DNA of 51,563 nucleotides from Betaproteobacteria bacterium (GCA_016192825.1 JACPTK010000093.1:1-51563); one strand, 5' to 3'; positions 1 through 8,217 are shown, counted from the first letter of the stretch. Program-made: numbers and translations. Notes: generated from the letters alone by a model not told the origin.

Positions 1-171
1 TCACATGTTCGCCGCACGAGGCTTCGCGCCGCCGATTGCTCGGACAACGCGCTCGATTGGCTACCTGTTGAACGGGTAATTCACAGGGTAAACTCCTTTC
101 AGTTCACAAGATCAGCCAGGCTTGGCCTGGCACACCCAAGGTCGCCAAGCACAACAAGACCAGGCAACTCG

Positions 172-207
172 CAACACGAATCACCAATCACTAATCACCA
201 TTCACGC
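172..207. repeat. Heptamer tandem array (rc orientation)
   Basis: Degenerate 7-bp units of the TCACCAA/TCACGAA type run up to 4 bases before the maiA start. Read on the minus strand the array begins with GGCGTGAATGGTGATT, the same head as the arrays near 7011 and 40664. Bases 1–171 upstream show no gene that I can support. Confidence 0.75.
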
Positions 208-210
208 CTC

Positions 211-855
211 TTGAAGCTCTACGGGTATTTCCGCAGCTCGGCGTCGTACCGCGTCCGCATCGCGTTGAACCTCAAGGGCCTCGCCTACGAACAGGCCTCG
301 GTGCAGCTCTCGCGCGGCGGCGGGGAGCAGTTCGCGCCGGCGTTCCGCAAGCTGAATCCGCAGTCGCTGGTGCCGGTGCTGCAGGATGGCGAGCGGCTGC
401 TGACGCAATCGCTCGCGATCATCGAATACCTTGACGAGATTCATCCAAAACCACCGCTTTTGCCCACGACGCCGGAGACCCGGGCGCGGGTGCGCTCGCT
501 TGCGCTGATCGTCGCCTGCGAGATCCATCCCCTGAACAATCTTCGGGTGCTGAACTATTTGACCGGCCCCATGGGTCTTGGCAGTGACGCAAGGCAGGCC
601 TGGTACTGCCACTGGATCGCGGAAGGGCTGGGGGCGCTCGAGGCGCGCCTCGCGGCCGAGCGCGAGACCGGGACGTTCTGCCACGGCGACACGCCCGGCC
701 TCGCCGATTGCTGCCTCGTCCCGCAGCTCGCCAATGCGCGGCGCTTCAAGTGCGACCTGTCGCCCTACCCCACCCTGCTCGCCATCGAGACGAACTGCCA
801 GGCGCTCGAGGCTTTCCAGCTCGCGGCGCCCGGGAGGCAGCCCGACGCCGAATGA
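211..855 (+). CDS. maiA: Maleylacetoacetate isomerase / zeta-class glutathione S-transferase
   Basis: The 214-residue product matches the size of zeta-class glutathione transferases. These cytosolic enzymes isomerise maleylacetoacetate to fumarylacetoacetate in tyrosine/homogentisate breakdown, using glutathione. The N-terminal motif SSASYRVRIAL (residues 9–19) is the zeta signature. NPQSLVPVLQDG (about 49–60) and TQSLAIIEYLDE (about 65–76) are the cis-proline and glutathione-binding segments. The start is TTG at 211, chosen because KLYGYFRSSASYRVRIAL is the usual N-terminus of the family; no clear ribosome-binding site precedes it. Its TGA overlaps the ATG of the next gene (ATGA at 852–855), so the two are probably translationally coupled. 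No homogentisate genes are in the window, so a more general GST role cannot be excluded. Confidence 0.88.
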   Translation: MKLYGYFRSSASYRVRIALNLKGLAYEQASVQLSRGGGEQFAPAFRKLNPQSLVPVLQDGERLLTQSLAIIEYLDEIHPKPPLLPTTPETRARVRSLALIVACEIHPLNNLRVLNYLTGPMGLGSDARQAWYCHWIAEGLGALEARLAAERETGTFCHGDTPGLADCCLVPQLANARRFKCDLSPYPTLLAIETNCQALEAFQLAAPGRQPDAE

Positions 856-2006
856 ATTCGCGGCGTACCGCCCCGAATTCATTACGATCCTTTCCTCACG
901 TGAGCGTCATCAATCCTCCCGCGCCTCCCCCGAAAGAGCGCGCCATCATCGGCTGCATCCTCGGCACCGCGGCGGGAGACGCAATGGGACTGGCTTGCGA
1001 AGGTCTCAGCCGCCGGCGACAGTTGAAAATGTTTCCGGAACTTGACGGCTATAAGCTCTTGCCCGGGGGCAAGGGCTTATGCTCGGACGACACCGAGCAC
1101 ACGTGCATGCTGGCGCAGTCGTTGATCGCGACCGCCGGCCGGGATGAGCCCGAGGCGATGGCCCGGCGGTTCGCGTCGAGCTTCGGTTGGCGCCTGCGCT
1201 TCTGGCTGCTGGGGCTGCCAGCGGGCATCGGGCTCGCCACGCTGCGCGCGATCCTCAAGCTCTGGATCGGCTTTCCGCCCCGGCTGAGCGGCGTGTTCTC
1301 GGCGGGCAACGGGCCCGCGATGCGGGTCGCGCTGATCGGCGTGTGCTACGGCGACGACCTGCCGCTGATGCGCGCGCTGGTCCGCGCCGCAACGCGCGTC
1401 ACCCACAAGGATCCGAAGGCCGAGCGCGGAACGCTCGCGGTCGCGCTCGCCGCGCACCTGGCCGCGACGCGCGGCGATGACGTCGCGCCGGGCGAATATC
1501 TCGACGCCCTGGGGCGCCTCTGCGGCGACGACGCGGAATTCATGGCGCTGGCACGCTCCGTCGCCGACAGCATCGCGCGGGGCGAAAGCGCGGAGTCGTT
1601 TGCCGCGAGCCTCGGGTGCGGCAACGGCGTTACCGGCTACATCTACCACACGGTGCCGGTCGCGCTGCACGTGTGGCTGCGCCGCCAGGCGGACTATCGC
1701 GCGGCGGTGGTCGAGACCGTCCGGCTGGGCGGGGACAGCGACACCGTCGCCGCGGTGGTCGGCGCGCTGGTGGGCGCGCGCGTCGGCAAGGCGGGCATCC
1801 CGGCGGAATGGCTGCGCGACCTGTGGGAGTGGCCGCGCACCCCGGCCTGGATGGAAGCGCTGGGCGCAAGAGTGGCCGAATCCTGCTCCCGCGGCGCCGG
1901 CGGCAAGCCCCTCTTCCTCAACCCGCTGACACTGATCCTCAGGAACGCCATCTTCATCCCGCTCGTGCTGGCGCACGGCTTCCGGCGGCTCCTGCCTCCA
2001 TATTGA
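852..2006 (+). CDS. ADP-ribosylglycohydrolase (ARH/DraG-like) family protein
   Basis: The predicted protein is 384 residues. It has the metal-binding signatures of ADP-ribosylglycohydrolases: ILGTAAGDAMG near the N-terminus, SDDTEHT about 40 residues later, and LGGDSDTVAAVVGALVGA in the C-terminal half. Family members remove ADP-ribose from proteins or small molecules with two Mg/Mn ions, and the acidic residues in SDDT and GGDSDT are the expected ligands. I chose ATG 852 because it overlaps the preceding stop as ATGA. GTG at 900, in frame just before the conserved region, is an alternative. A longer in-frame reading back to 708 lies inside maiA and is unlikely. The C-terminal 40 residues (LNPLTLILRNAIFIPLVLAHGF) are hydrophobic, which is unusual for a soluble ARH and hints at membrane association. 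The substrate is unknown. Confidence 0.85.
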   Translation: MNSRRTAPNSLRSFPHVSVINPPAPPPKERAIIGCILGTAAGDAMGLACEGLSRRRQLKMFPELDGYKLLPGGKGLCSDDTEHTCMLAQSLIATAGRDEPEAMARRFASSFGWRLRFWLLGLPAGIGLATLRAILKLWIGFPPRLSGVFSAGNGPAMRVALIGVCYGDDLPLMRALVRAATRVTHKDPKAERGTLAVALAAHLAATRGDDVAPGEYLDALGRLCGDDAEFMALARSVADSIARGESAESFAASLGCGNGVTGYIYHTVPVALHVWLRRQADYRAAVVETVRLGGDSDTVAAVVGALVGARVGKAGIPAEWLRDLWEWPRTPAWMEALGARVAESCSRGAGGKPLFLNPLTLILRNAIFIPLVLAHGFRRLLPPY

Positions 2007-2011
2007 TAATG

Positions 2012-2044
2012 CGTGACTCGTGACTGGTGACTGGTGACTCGTGG
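2012..2044. repeat. Heptamer tandem array (GTGACTS)
   Basis: About four to five 7-bp units (GTGACTC, GTGACTG, GTGACTG, GTGACTC) follow the ADP-ribosylglycohydrolase stop codon. The period matches the arrays at 172, 7011, 7086, 40664 and 50928. Confidence 0.75.
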
Positions 2045-2094
2045 CCACTGACGACTGCGCACAGAATAAGTCCCCGTCTTCTGCCCTCTACGGG

Positions 2095-2124
2095 CAAAAA
2101 AAGCGCTCTCCGATCGGAGAGCGC
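2095..2124 (-). terminator. Rho-independent terminator of the first tctC gene
   Basis: The hairpin GCGCTCTC-CGATCG-GAGAGCGC (2103–2124) is preceded on the plus strand by seven A residues, which form a U-tract for minus-strand transcripts. It lies 45 bp after the minus-strand tctC stop. It may also weakly stop plus-strand transcripts, which meet CCCCTTTCC. Confidence 0.8.
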
Positions 2125-2168
2125 CCCTTTCCGGCGATCGCGGCAAGCCGCCGCGCGCCGTGTGCCGC

Positions 2169-3149
2169 TTAGCGCAACGGAATGTTGCGCGACTTGATCA
2201 CCTGCGCGTACTTTTCGACGTCGCGCTGGAACTGCGCGCGCAGCTCTGCGGGCGAGCTGCCGACGGGCTCCAGGCCTTCCCGCGCGTAAAACGACTTGAT
2301 CTTCTCGTCGTTCAGCGCCTGCTTGATCAGCCCACCCAACCGGTTGACGATATCCCCGGGCGTGCCCTTCGGGAAGAACATCGCGTACCAATTGCCGATC
2401 ACGAGCCCGGGAACAGCCGTCTGGATCGCGGGCAGGTCGGGGAACGAACGGTTCTTCTCCGCCGTCGTGACGGCCAGGCACCGCACGCGCCCCGTCTTCA
2501 GCGCGGCCGCCGCGACCGGGCCCGTCGCGAACAGCATGTCGATATCGCCGGTCACCAGCCCCGCCATCGACGGGCCGCCGCCCGTGTAAGGAACGATCAC
2601 CGTATTGATATTCGCGAGCTGCGCCAGCATCTCGGCGGCGAGATGGCTCGTGCTGCCGGGAGTGTTGACGCCGTTGTTCAGCCCGCTCGGGGTCCTCTTG
2701 GCAAGCGCGATCAGCTCCTTCACCGAATTCGCCGGCACGCTGGGATGCACGCACAGCACGTTCGGCGCGTTGGAGACCAGTGTCGACGGCACGAGGTCGT
2801 TACGGGTGCTGAACTTGAGCCCCTTGGAGTAGAGGGTCGTGTTGATCGCCAGCGTCGCCGTCGTGAACAGGATCGTATGGCCGTCCGGCGGCGAATTGAC
2901 GACCAGTTCCGCGCCGATCAGGCCGCCCGCCCCGCTGCGGTTGTCCACGATGAAACTCTGCCCGGTGAGCTTCCGGAGATTTATGGCAAGCAGCCGCGCC
3001 TGGATATCGGTGCCGCCGCCGGTGCCGAACGGAACGACTACGCGCACCGGCTTGGTGGGCCAGTCCTGGGCAAGAGCGGTTGCGGCGTTCAGCAGCGCGG
3101 CGCCGGCCATGCCGGCGGTGATGCACTTCCATATTGCACATGTCTTCAT
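2169..3149 (-). CDS. tctC: Tripartite tricarboxylate transporter substrate-binding protein (Bug/TctC family)
   Basis: This is a 326-residue periplasmic solute receptor of the Bug/TctC family, which captures carboxylates and related small acids for TctAB-type transporters. The start is ATG at 3149 with GAGGAGG about 7 bases upstream. A signal peptide (MKTCAIWKC... to ALAQ, residues 1–28) precedes DWPTKPVRVVVPFGTGGGTDIQARL, and VDNRSGAGGLIGAELV is the second family signature. A longer in-frame N-terminus is ruled out by the signal peptide and ribosome-binding site. It is closely similar to the gene at 3590–4561, so the two look like tandem duplicates. No tctA or tctB lies in the window, so it is an orphan receptor, as is common in Burkholderiales. 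The ligand cannot be read from sequence. Confidence 0.92.
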   Translation of the reverse strand: MKTCAIWKCITAGMAGAALLNAATALAQDWPTKPVRVVVPFGTGGGTDIQARLLAINLRKLTGQSFIVDNRSGAGGLIGAELVVNSPPDGHTILFTTATLAINTTLYSKGLKFSTRNDLVPSTLVSNAPNVLCVHPSVPANSVKELIALAKRTPSGLNNGVNTPGSTSHLAAEMLAQLANINTVIVPYTGGGPSMAGLVTGDIDMLFATGPVAAAALKTGRVRCLAVTTAEKNRSFPDLPAIQTAVPGLVIGNWYAMFFPKGTPGDIVNRLGGLIKQALNDEKIKSFYAREGLEPVGSSPAELRAQFQRDVEKYAQVIKSRNIPLR

Positions 3150-3274
3150 GAATCCTCCTCGGTGTCGTTGTTGTGATGCTACCCGCCTATGATTCCACGA
3201 CTTGGACTTGACTGCAATACAAAAAAATGGGCTCGTAATCAGACTGTTAAGAGCCGCACCGGGCTGACGCCGCA

Positions 3275-3301
3275 AATAAAAACGGGGCCCGCGGGCCCCG
3301 T
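3275..3301 (-). terminator. Rho-independent terminator after the tctC remnant
   Basis: The perfect hairpin ACGGGGCCCG-CGGGCCCCGT (3282–3301) has an A-rich plus-strand flank (AAATAAAA), giving a U-rich tail on the minus strand. It sits 140 bp after the stop of the degraded tctC fragment, between the two intact tctC genes. Confidence 0.75.
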
Positions 3302-3374
3302 GGTTCGTCGCGGCGCGACGGCCGCTTAGTGAGCGTCGCAAAAGCGCTTGACGACGCTCATCCCTCACCTCCGC

Positions 3375-3395
3375 CCCTCTCCCGAGCGGAGAGGG
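3375..3395. repeat. CCCTCTCC-cgagc-GGAGAGGG inverted repeat
   Basis: An 8-bp perfect inverted repeat with a CGAGC loop. The same hairpin, with loop CGAGT, occurs at 49898–49918 upstream of argF, so it is a small dispersed repeat. Confidence 0.7.
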
Positions 3396-3441
3396 ACGAT
3401 TCGAGGTGCAAATGACTTGTCAGGCGTTTGCACGAGAATCA

Positions 3442-3589
3442 TCAATCGAGCTTGATGTTGCCCGCCTTGACGATCTTCGCGTAGCGGTCGATTTCGCGCT
3501 TGAAGTTGGCCGCCAGCGCCTCCGGGCTGCTCGCGACCGCGTCGAGCGCTTTCCGCGGGAAGCGCCGTGTGCAACGGGTATCCATCCGC
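3442..3589 (-). pseudogene. 3' remnant of a third tctC gene
   Basis: The minus-strand frame ending in TGA at 3444–3442 reads LDAVASSPEALAANFKREIDRYAKIVKAGNIKLD. This is a clear match to the C-terminal tail of Bug/TctC proteins (compare LEPIASSPAELTEMFDRDIKKYGDVIRKAKIKIR in the neighbouring gene). Upstream of these roughly 35 residues the similarity stops and there is no start codon. It lies directly after the stop of the intact copy and before a terminator. I infer a deletion between tandem copies that left only the 3' end and its terminator. It is not expected to make a functional protein. Confidence 0.8.
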
Positions 3590-4561
3590 TTACCGGATCT
3601 TGATCTTGGCCTTCCGGATGACGTCGCCGTACTTCTTGATGTCGCGGTCGAACATTTCCGTCAGCTCGGCGGGCGAGCTCGCAATCGGTTCGAGGCCTTC
3701 CCGCTCGTAGAACATCGCGACTTTCTTTTCCTTCAATGCCGTCTTGATCGCCTGATTCATCCTGTCGACGATATTCTGCGGCGTGCCTTTCGGGAAGAAC
3801 ATGGCGTACCAGTTGTCGGCCGAGAAATCCGGGATCACGGAATTCATCGTCGGCAGGTCGGGGAACGCGGCCGCTTTCTTCGGCGAGGCCACCGCCAGGC
3901 AGCGGACCCTCCCGGTCTTCATGTTGGTCGCCGCAACCGGCCCGGTGGCGAACAGCAGGTCGATATCTCCGGTCATGAGCGCCGCTATCGAAGGACCGCC
4001 CCCTTTGAAGGCGATGATCACGGTGTCGAGGCCGGCCCGCTGCTTCATCAGCTCGGCCGCCAGGTGGCTGGTCGTGCCGGGGGAGTTCACGCCGTGGTTG
4101 AACTTGCCGGGGTTCTTCTTGGCGAGCGCGATGACCTCCTTCACCGATTTCGCGGGCACGCTCGGATGGGCGCACAGCACCAGCGGCGTCGTCGAAACCA
4201 TGCTGATCGGCGCGAGATCCCTGCGCGGGTCGAACTTGAGACTATTCGCGAACAGCGTGACATTGACGGCCAGGGAAGCCGTGGTGAAGAGGATGGTGTA
4301 GCCGTCGGCCGGGGCGCGGGACGCGATATCGGCCCCGATGGTGCCGCCCGCCCCCGCCCGGTTGTCCGTGAGGAACGTCTGGCCGGTGCTCTGGCGGAAG
4401 CTGTCGGCGAGCAACCGCGCCTGGATGTCGGTTCCTCCGCCGGTGCCGAACGGGACGATCATGCGAACCGCCTTGCTCGGCCACGCCTGGGCCCAGGCGG
4501 CTGAACCGAGCGCCAGTCCCAGGGCGGCGGCGGCGAACTGCAGCGTTACGATTGGTTTCAT
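3590..4561 (-). CDS. tctC: Tripartite tricarboxylate transporter substrate-binding protein (Bug/TctC family), second copy
   Basis: A 323-residue periplasmic binding protein. It starts at ATG 4561, with GGGGGAAA about 5 bases upstream, and has a signal peptide ending in SAAWAQ (about residue 25). AWPSKAVRMIVPFGTGGGTDIQARLL and TDNRAGAGGTIGADI are the two Bug signatures. It differs from the downstream copy in its C-terminal third, so the ligands could differ. The alpha/beta hydrolase gene lies 56 bp upstream on the same strand, so hydrolase and receptor probably form one transcript. A plausible but unproven role is uptake of a compound that the hydrolase acts on. Confidence 0.92.
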   Translation of the reverse strand: MKPIVTLQFAAAALGLALGSAAWAQAWPSKAVRMIVPFGTGGGTDIQARLLADSFRQSTGQTFLTDNRAGAGGTIGADIASRAPADGYTILFTTASLAVNVTLFANSLKFDPRRDLAPISMVSTTPLVLCAHPSVPAKSVKEVIALAKKNPGKFNHGVNSPGTTSHLAAELMKQRAGLDTVIIAFKGGGPSIAALMTGDIDLLFATGPVAATNMKTGRVRCLAVASPKKAAAFPDLPTMNSVIPDFSADNWYAMFFPKGTPQNIVDRMNQAIKTALKEKKVAMFYEREGLEPIASSPAELTEMFDRDIKKYGDVIRKAKIKIR

Positions 4562-4617
4562 TATTTCCCCCTGTAAGTGTGTTATGGGATTGCGTAAACC
4601 TCGTCGCCGGCCCGGCG

Positions 4618-5541
4618 TCACCCGCGATAGATCGGGTCGGGCTGGGCGAAGAACGAATGCAGGATATGGTAGACCATCAAGTAGTTGATCTGATGGAAGC
4701 TCGCGTGCGAGATGCCCGGCATCACGGTGAACTGCTTGTCGGAGTTGGGCAGGCGCTTGAAGAACTCGACGAGGTCGTCGAAGCCCGCGATGCCGTCGAA
4801 CTGCCCGCGCATGACGAGGGTCGGCACGGCGATCTTCGCCGGGTCCACCACCGGCAGTTTCGAGCACATGTCCACGTAGGTGCCGGTCGGCACCGAGTCG
4901 TCGAGCTTGAGGATGGCGTCGGCGAACGCCTCGATCACCTTCTCCTCGGCGCATCCCGGATGATCGCGGTTGAAGATGCTGCGCACGAACGCGCGGTCGA
5001 TCGGGCGCCGGTTCCGGGCGCTGAAATCGGGCAGCTTCTTGCGCCGCTCGGCGAGCGTCGGGCTGCCCTCGCCGGTCCAGACGAAGGCGTCCAGCGCGAG
5101 GCGCTTCACCCGATCCGGATGGCGCTGCGCGAACAGCGCGGCGCGCAGCGCGCCGGAGGAGATGCCGTAGACCAGGAACTGCTTCGTGCCGCGCGTCTTC
5201 GTGATGTACGCGGTCGCCGCCGCGAGGTCGTCGGCGCCGTTGGCGATGTCGCAGTTGATGTCGCGCTTCTTGTCGGAGCGCCCGTAGCCTTCCATGTCCA
5301 CGCACCATGCGTCGAAGCCGCACCCGGCGAAATAATCCATCGCGGACGAATGCGGGCGTCCCGGCACCTGCAGATCGAAGGAGGGCTGGGACGCCATCGA
5401 GGAGCCCTGCACGAAGAGCACCGTCCCCAGCGCCTTCCCCGGGGTGGCGGAACGCTTTTCCCACAGGAACAGCTCGACGTCGCCCTTGCGGGTCCAGTGC
5501 TCCTGGCCGGCGACGCTCGTTGCGGCTTTCGGTTGGTCCAT
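4618..5541 (-). CDS. Alpha/beta hydrolase
   Basis: A 307-residue cytoplasmic alpha/beta-hydrolase with no signal peptide. The nucleophile elbow is GISSG (Ser128). The probable acid is Asp249 in GQFDG and the base His279 in GISHAS, giving a complete Ser-Asp-His triad in the usual order. The oxyanion-hole region is VLFVQGSSMASQPSFDLQVPG (about 41–61). The ATG at 5541 has only a weak GAGAG upstream. It precedes a tctC gene on the same strand and is divergent from an acyl-CoA dehydrogenase, suggesting a role in catabolism of an ester, lactone or C–C bonded acid. The substrate is not assignable. Confidence 0.85.
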   Translation of the reverse strand: MDQPKAATSVAGQEHWTRKGDVELFLWEKRSATPGKALGTVLFVQGSSMASQPSFDLQVPGRPHSSAMDYFAGCGFDAWCVDMEGYGRSDKKRDINCDIANGADDLAAATAYITKTRGTKQFLVYGISSGALRAALFAQRHPDRVKRLALDAFVWTGEGSPTLAERRKKLPDFSARNRRPIDRAFVRSIFNRDHPGCAEEKVIEAFADAILKLDDSVPTGTYVDMCSKLPVVDPAKIAVPTLVMRGQFDGIAGFDDLVEFFKRLPNSDKQFTVMPGISHASFHQINYLMVYHILHSFFAQPDPIYRG

Positions 5542-5839
5542 GACGCTCTCGTTGATTGAAATCGGGCTCGCTGTGAGCGGGCTGCCGTTTGAGAAGGTGC
5601 GCCCCGAGGGGTTCCCCGCGCGGGCGGCGGTTCCGATCGTTCCGGAACGGTCTCGAAGGAAAACGGGGAGTCTAGGACATGGACCGGCACAGCGTCAATC
5701 GCGTTTGCGGCCCGCGCGGCCCGCAAACTATACTTGATTGAACCGGAGGCGGAGCCCCGGTTCAATTTCGCGCATTGGAACGGACGACGCGCCGCCGTTC
5801 AACGCGCGATGGTCACGAACGACCGGATGGCGGTTACCC
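5542..5839. other. Divergent intergenic region
   Basis: This 298-bp spacer separates the minus-strand hydrolase from the plus-strand acyl-CoA dehydrogenase and must hold both promoters. The most AT-rich part is around 5726–5745 (AAACTATACTTGATTG), where TATACT could be a -10 element. A GC-rich stretch from 5700 (GCCCGCGCGGCCCGC) can fold. No gene is supported here. Confidence 0.5.
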
Positions 5840-7006
5840 ATGGATTTCAGGATCAGTGAAGAGCAGCGCGCCTTCGTGGACACCGTGCGCCGGGTCTGCC
5901 AGAAGGATTTCAAGGCACGCGCCATCCGGTATCTCGACGGCACCTGGCCCGCGGAAAACATGAAGCAGCTCGCCGAGATCGGCGTGCTCGGCATGTCGGT
6001 GCCGCAGGAATACGGCGGCTCGGGCCTCGGCATCCTCGACACGGTGCTGGTGCTCGAGGAGATCGGCAAGGTGTGCTACGTCACGGCGATGGCCGCGCTC
6101 GGCGAGGTCGGCGTGCAGACGCGCGTCATCTCCACCTACGCGCCGGAGCCGGTCAAGCGGCGCATCCTGCCGCGCGTCGCGACCGGCGAGGCGATCCTCG
6201 CCATCTGCATGACCGAGCCCAACGCCGGCACCGACGTGCCGAACTACGCCACCAACACCGACATCAAGGGCGAGCGCGTGATCGTGAACGGCGTGAAGAC
6301 GCTGATCTCGCGCGCCGACATCGCCGAGATGCTGGTCGTGTTCACGCGCGTCAACAAGGTGCCGGGCGCGAAGGGCATCGGCTGCGTGCTGGTGCCGGGC
6401 GGCGCGAAGGGCATGTCCGTGAAGTCGAGCTTCCACACCATGGGCGGGGAGTACCTGAGCGAGGTCGTCTTCGACAACGTCGAGCTGCCGCTGGAGAACC
6501 TGGTGCTGCGCGAGGACGGCATGAAGAAGCTGCTGTCGGCGTTCAACACCCAGCGCTGCCTCAACCCCGCGATCTGCCTCGGGCTCGCCGAGGGCGCGCT
6601 CGAGGAAGCGGTGCGCTACATGCGCGACCGCTCGGCGTTCGGCAGGAAGATCGGCGATTTCCAGGGCCTGCGCTGGAAAGTGGCCGACATGTACATCGAG
6701 ATCGAGGCGGCGCGGGGGCTGCTCTACCGCGCGGCGGTGAGCGGCGACCGCTTCCCCGACCCCACGCTCGCGGCGATGGCCAAGATCTTCTGCAACGAGA
6801 TGAGCATCCGGGTGACCTCGGAGGCGATCCAGGTCCACGGCGGCTACGGCTTCACCGACGAATACCCGGTCTCGCGCTACTTCCGCGGCGCCCGCTACGG
6901 CAGCCTCGGCGGCGGCACCACCGAGACGCTGCGCAACCTCGTCGGCAGGAAGCTCGTCGAGCAGATGGACCTCGCCACCGGCGTGGCGGGCATGGGCACT
7001 TTCTAG
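5840..7006 (+). CDS. Acyl-CoA dehydrogenase family protein
   Basis: A 388-residue flavoprotein with the standard acyl-CoA dehydrogenase order: N-terminal helices, the FAD segment ICMTEPNAGTDV (122–133), and the C-terminal helical domain with YMRDRSAFGRKIGDFQGLRWKVADM (260–284) and HGGYGFTDEYPVSRYFR (333–349). It would oxidise an acyl-CoA to the enoyl-CoA and pass electrons to ETF. ATG 5840 is chosen because MDFRISEEQRAFVDTVRRV is the normal N-terminus; the reading extends upstream without homology. Oddly, the residue where MCAD-type enzymes carry the catalytic Glu is Gly (LGGGT, 356–360), and the isovaleryl-type alternative position is Gln238 (FNTQRC). The base may therefore lie elsewhere or the reaction differ. 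A terminator follows at 7059. Confidence 0.88.
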   Translation: MDFRISEEQRAFVDTVRRVCQKDFKARAIRYLDGTWPAENMKQLAEIGVLGMSVPQEYGGSGLGILDTVLVLEEIGKVCYVTAMAALGEVGVQTRVISTYAPEPVKRRILPRVATGEAILAICMTEPNAGTDVPNYATNTDIKGERVIVNGVKTLISRADIAEMLVVFTRVNKVPGAKGIGCVLVPGGAKGMSVKSSFHTMGGEYLSEVVFDNVELPLENLVLREDGMKKLLSAFNTQRCLNPAICLGLAEGALEEAVRYMRDRSAFGRKIGDFQGLRWKVADMYIEIEAARGLLYRAAVSGDRFPDPTLAAMAKIFCNEMSIRVTSEAIQVHGGYGFTDEYPVSRYFRGARYGSLGGGTTETLRNLVGRKLVEQMDLATGVAGMGTF

Positions 7007-7010
7007 AACG

Positions 7011-7041
7011 GCGTGAATGGTGATTGGTGAATAGTGATTGG
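7011..7041. repeat. Heptamer tandem array
   Basis: The array begins GGCGTGAATGGTGATTGG and continues in 7-bp steps. The leading GAACGGCGTGAAT recurs at 40664. It starts 4 bases after the acyl-CoA dehydrogenase stop. Confidence 0.75.
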
Positions 7042-7058
7042 ACCAGGCCGGAAAGCCG

Positions 7059-7086
7059 ACGGGCCGCGAATGCGGCCCGTGTTTTT
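7059..7086 (+). terminator. Rho-independent terminator
   Basis: The hairpin ACGGGCCGC-GAAT-GCGGCCCGT (7059–7080) is followed by GTTTTT. It terminates the acyl-CoA dehydrogenase transcript. Confidence 0.85.
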
Positions 7087-7167
7087 CCAATCACCAATCA
7101 CGAATCACCAATTACGAATCACCAATCACGAATCACGAATCACCAATCACGAATCACCAATCACGCA
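7086..7167. repeat. Longest heptamer tandem array (TCACSAA units)
   Basis: About eleven 7-bp units alternate between TCACCAA and TCACGAA, with one TTACGAA. They fill the spacer between the terminator and the minus-strand HtrA-like gene stop. Confidence 0.9.
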
Positions 7168-7170
7168 GTA

Positions 7171-8217
7171 CTAGTAGGTGGGCTTGGGCCTGAAGTAAAA
7201 CCGCTCCCGGTCCACGGACTTCACGGTGACGGTCTCGACGCGGCCGCCGCGCAGCACGTCGAGCGGAATGGCGACGCCCGCCTCGCCGTGCTTCCACATC
7301 CGGGTGTAGAAGTCGGCCTGCCCCTTGATCGCCTTGCCGTCGATGCCGACGATGACGTCGCCCTTGTTCAGGGCGGCGTCCTCCGCGGGACTTTCCGGCG
7401 AGACCCGCGTGACGATCACGTTGCCCTGGACTTCCTGGGTATTGATGCCGATCCACGGGCGCGGGCGCGCGCCGGAGCGGCCGGTGGCGATGAGATCGCC
7501 CAGCATCGGCTTCAGCAGGTCGATCGGCACGAACATGTTTCCGGGGACCTGCGTGCGCGCGCCCATCGCGTCGCCCACCACCAGCGAGCCGATGCCGAGC
7601 AGCTTGCCTTCGCGGCTGAGCAGGGCCGCGCCGCTCCAGTTGACGGTGGCCGGCGCGGTATAGATGGCCTCGTCCAGCAGGTACTCCCAGTAGCCGACGA
7701 AGGGCCGGCGCGAGACCACGTAGGCCGGCGCCACGCCGTCGAAACCGACGATCAGGACCAGCTCGCGCTCGCCGACGCTGCCGGATTGCCCGAACTGCAC
7801 CGGCTTGACCGGCAGCGGGCGCAGCGCCTTGAGCAGGCCGAAGCCGGTGGCGCCGTCGTAGCCGATCACCGTTGCCGGGAACGAGCGCCCGTCGGCGGTC
7901 GACAGCTCCACCGTCTCGGCCTCGACGATCAGGTAGCCGATGGTGAGCACCAGGCCTTCGGAATCGATCACCACCCCGGTGCCCTCGCGCTGCGGGCCCA
8001 GCGAGCGGAGGCTGCGGGCGTTCGCGATCGCCTTGCTCTTCACCTTGACGACCGACAGCGCATCGACAGTGACGTCCGGCCTGGCCTGCGCCGCCGGCGG
8101 GACTGCCGGAGGCTTGTCCTGCGCACTCAGGGGGCCGCACAGCCCCAGCGCCAGCGCGGCGAAAGCGAGCCTTGCCGTCCCGAGCCAGCCTGCAAGCCGG
8201 GCATTTGTCTTGTTCAT
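7171..8217 (-). CDS. HtrA/DegP-like protein with degenerate protease domain and PDZ domain
   Basis: A 348-residue exported protein with a signal peptide ending near SAQ (residue 33). A trypsin-like S1C fold follows (about 75–245), then a PDZ domain (about 255–335; GINTQEVQGNVIVTRVSPESPAEDAALNKGDVIVGIDG). Aligned by eye to HtrA, the catalytic His position (usually LTNxHVV) reads LTIGYLIV, with Tyr95. The Asp position (usually TDxALLK) reads TGFGLLK, with Gly125. Only Ser195 in NWSGAALL remains of GNSGG. Two of three triad residues are thus missing, so this looks like a non-catalytic periplasmic scaffold or sensor. Start ATG 8217. Heptamer repeats lie immediately downstream. A divergent but active protease is possible but less likely. 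Confidence 0.8.
   Translation of the reverse strand: MNKTNARLAGWLGTARLAFAALALGLCGPLSAQDKPPAVPPAAQARPDVTVDALSVVKVKSKAIANARSLRSLGPQREGTGVVIDSEGLVLTIGYLIVEAETVELSTADGRSFPATVIGYDGATGFGLLKALRPLPVKPVQFGQSGSVGERELVLIVGFDGVAPAYVVSRRPFVGYWEYLLDEAIYTAPATVNWSGAALLSREGKLLGIGSLVVGDAMGARTQVPGNMFVPIDLLKPMLGDLIATGRSGARPRPWIGINTQEVQGNVIVTRVSPESPAEDAALNKGDVIVGIDGKAIKGQADFYTRMWKHGEAGVAIPLDVLRGGRVETVTVKSVDRERFYFRPKPTY

Noticed and set aside
1-171. Possible end of a minus-strand gene at the window start
   Set aside because: The minus-strand frame ending at base 1 is closed by a stop at 61–63 and gives no recognisable residues.
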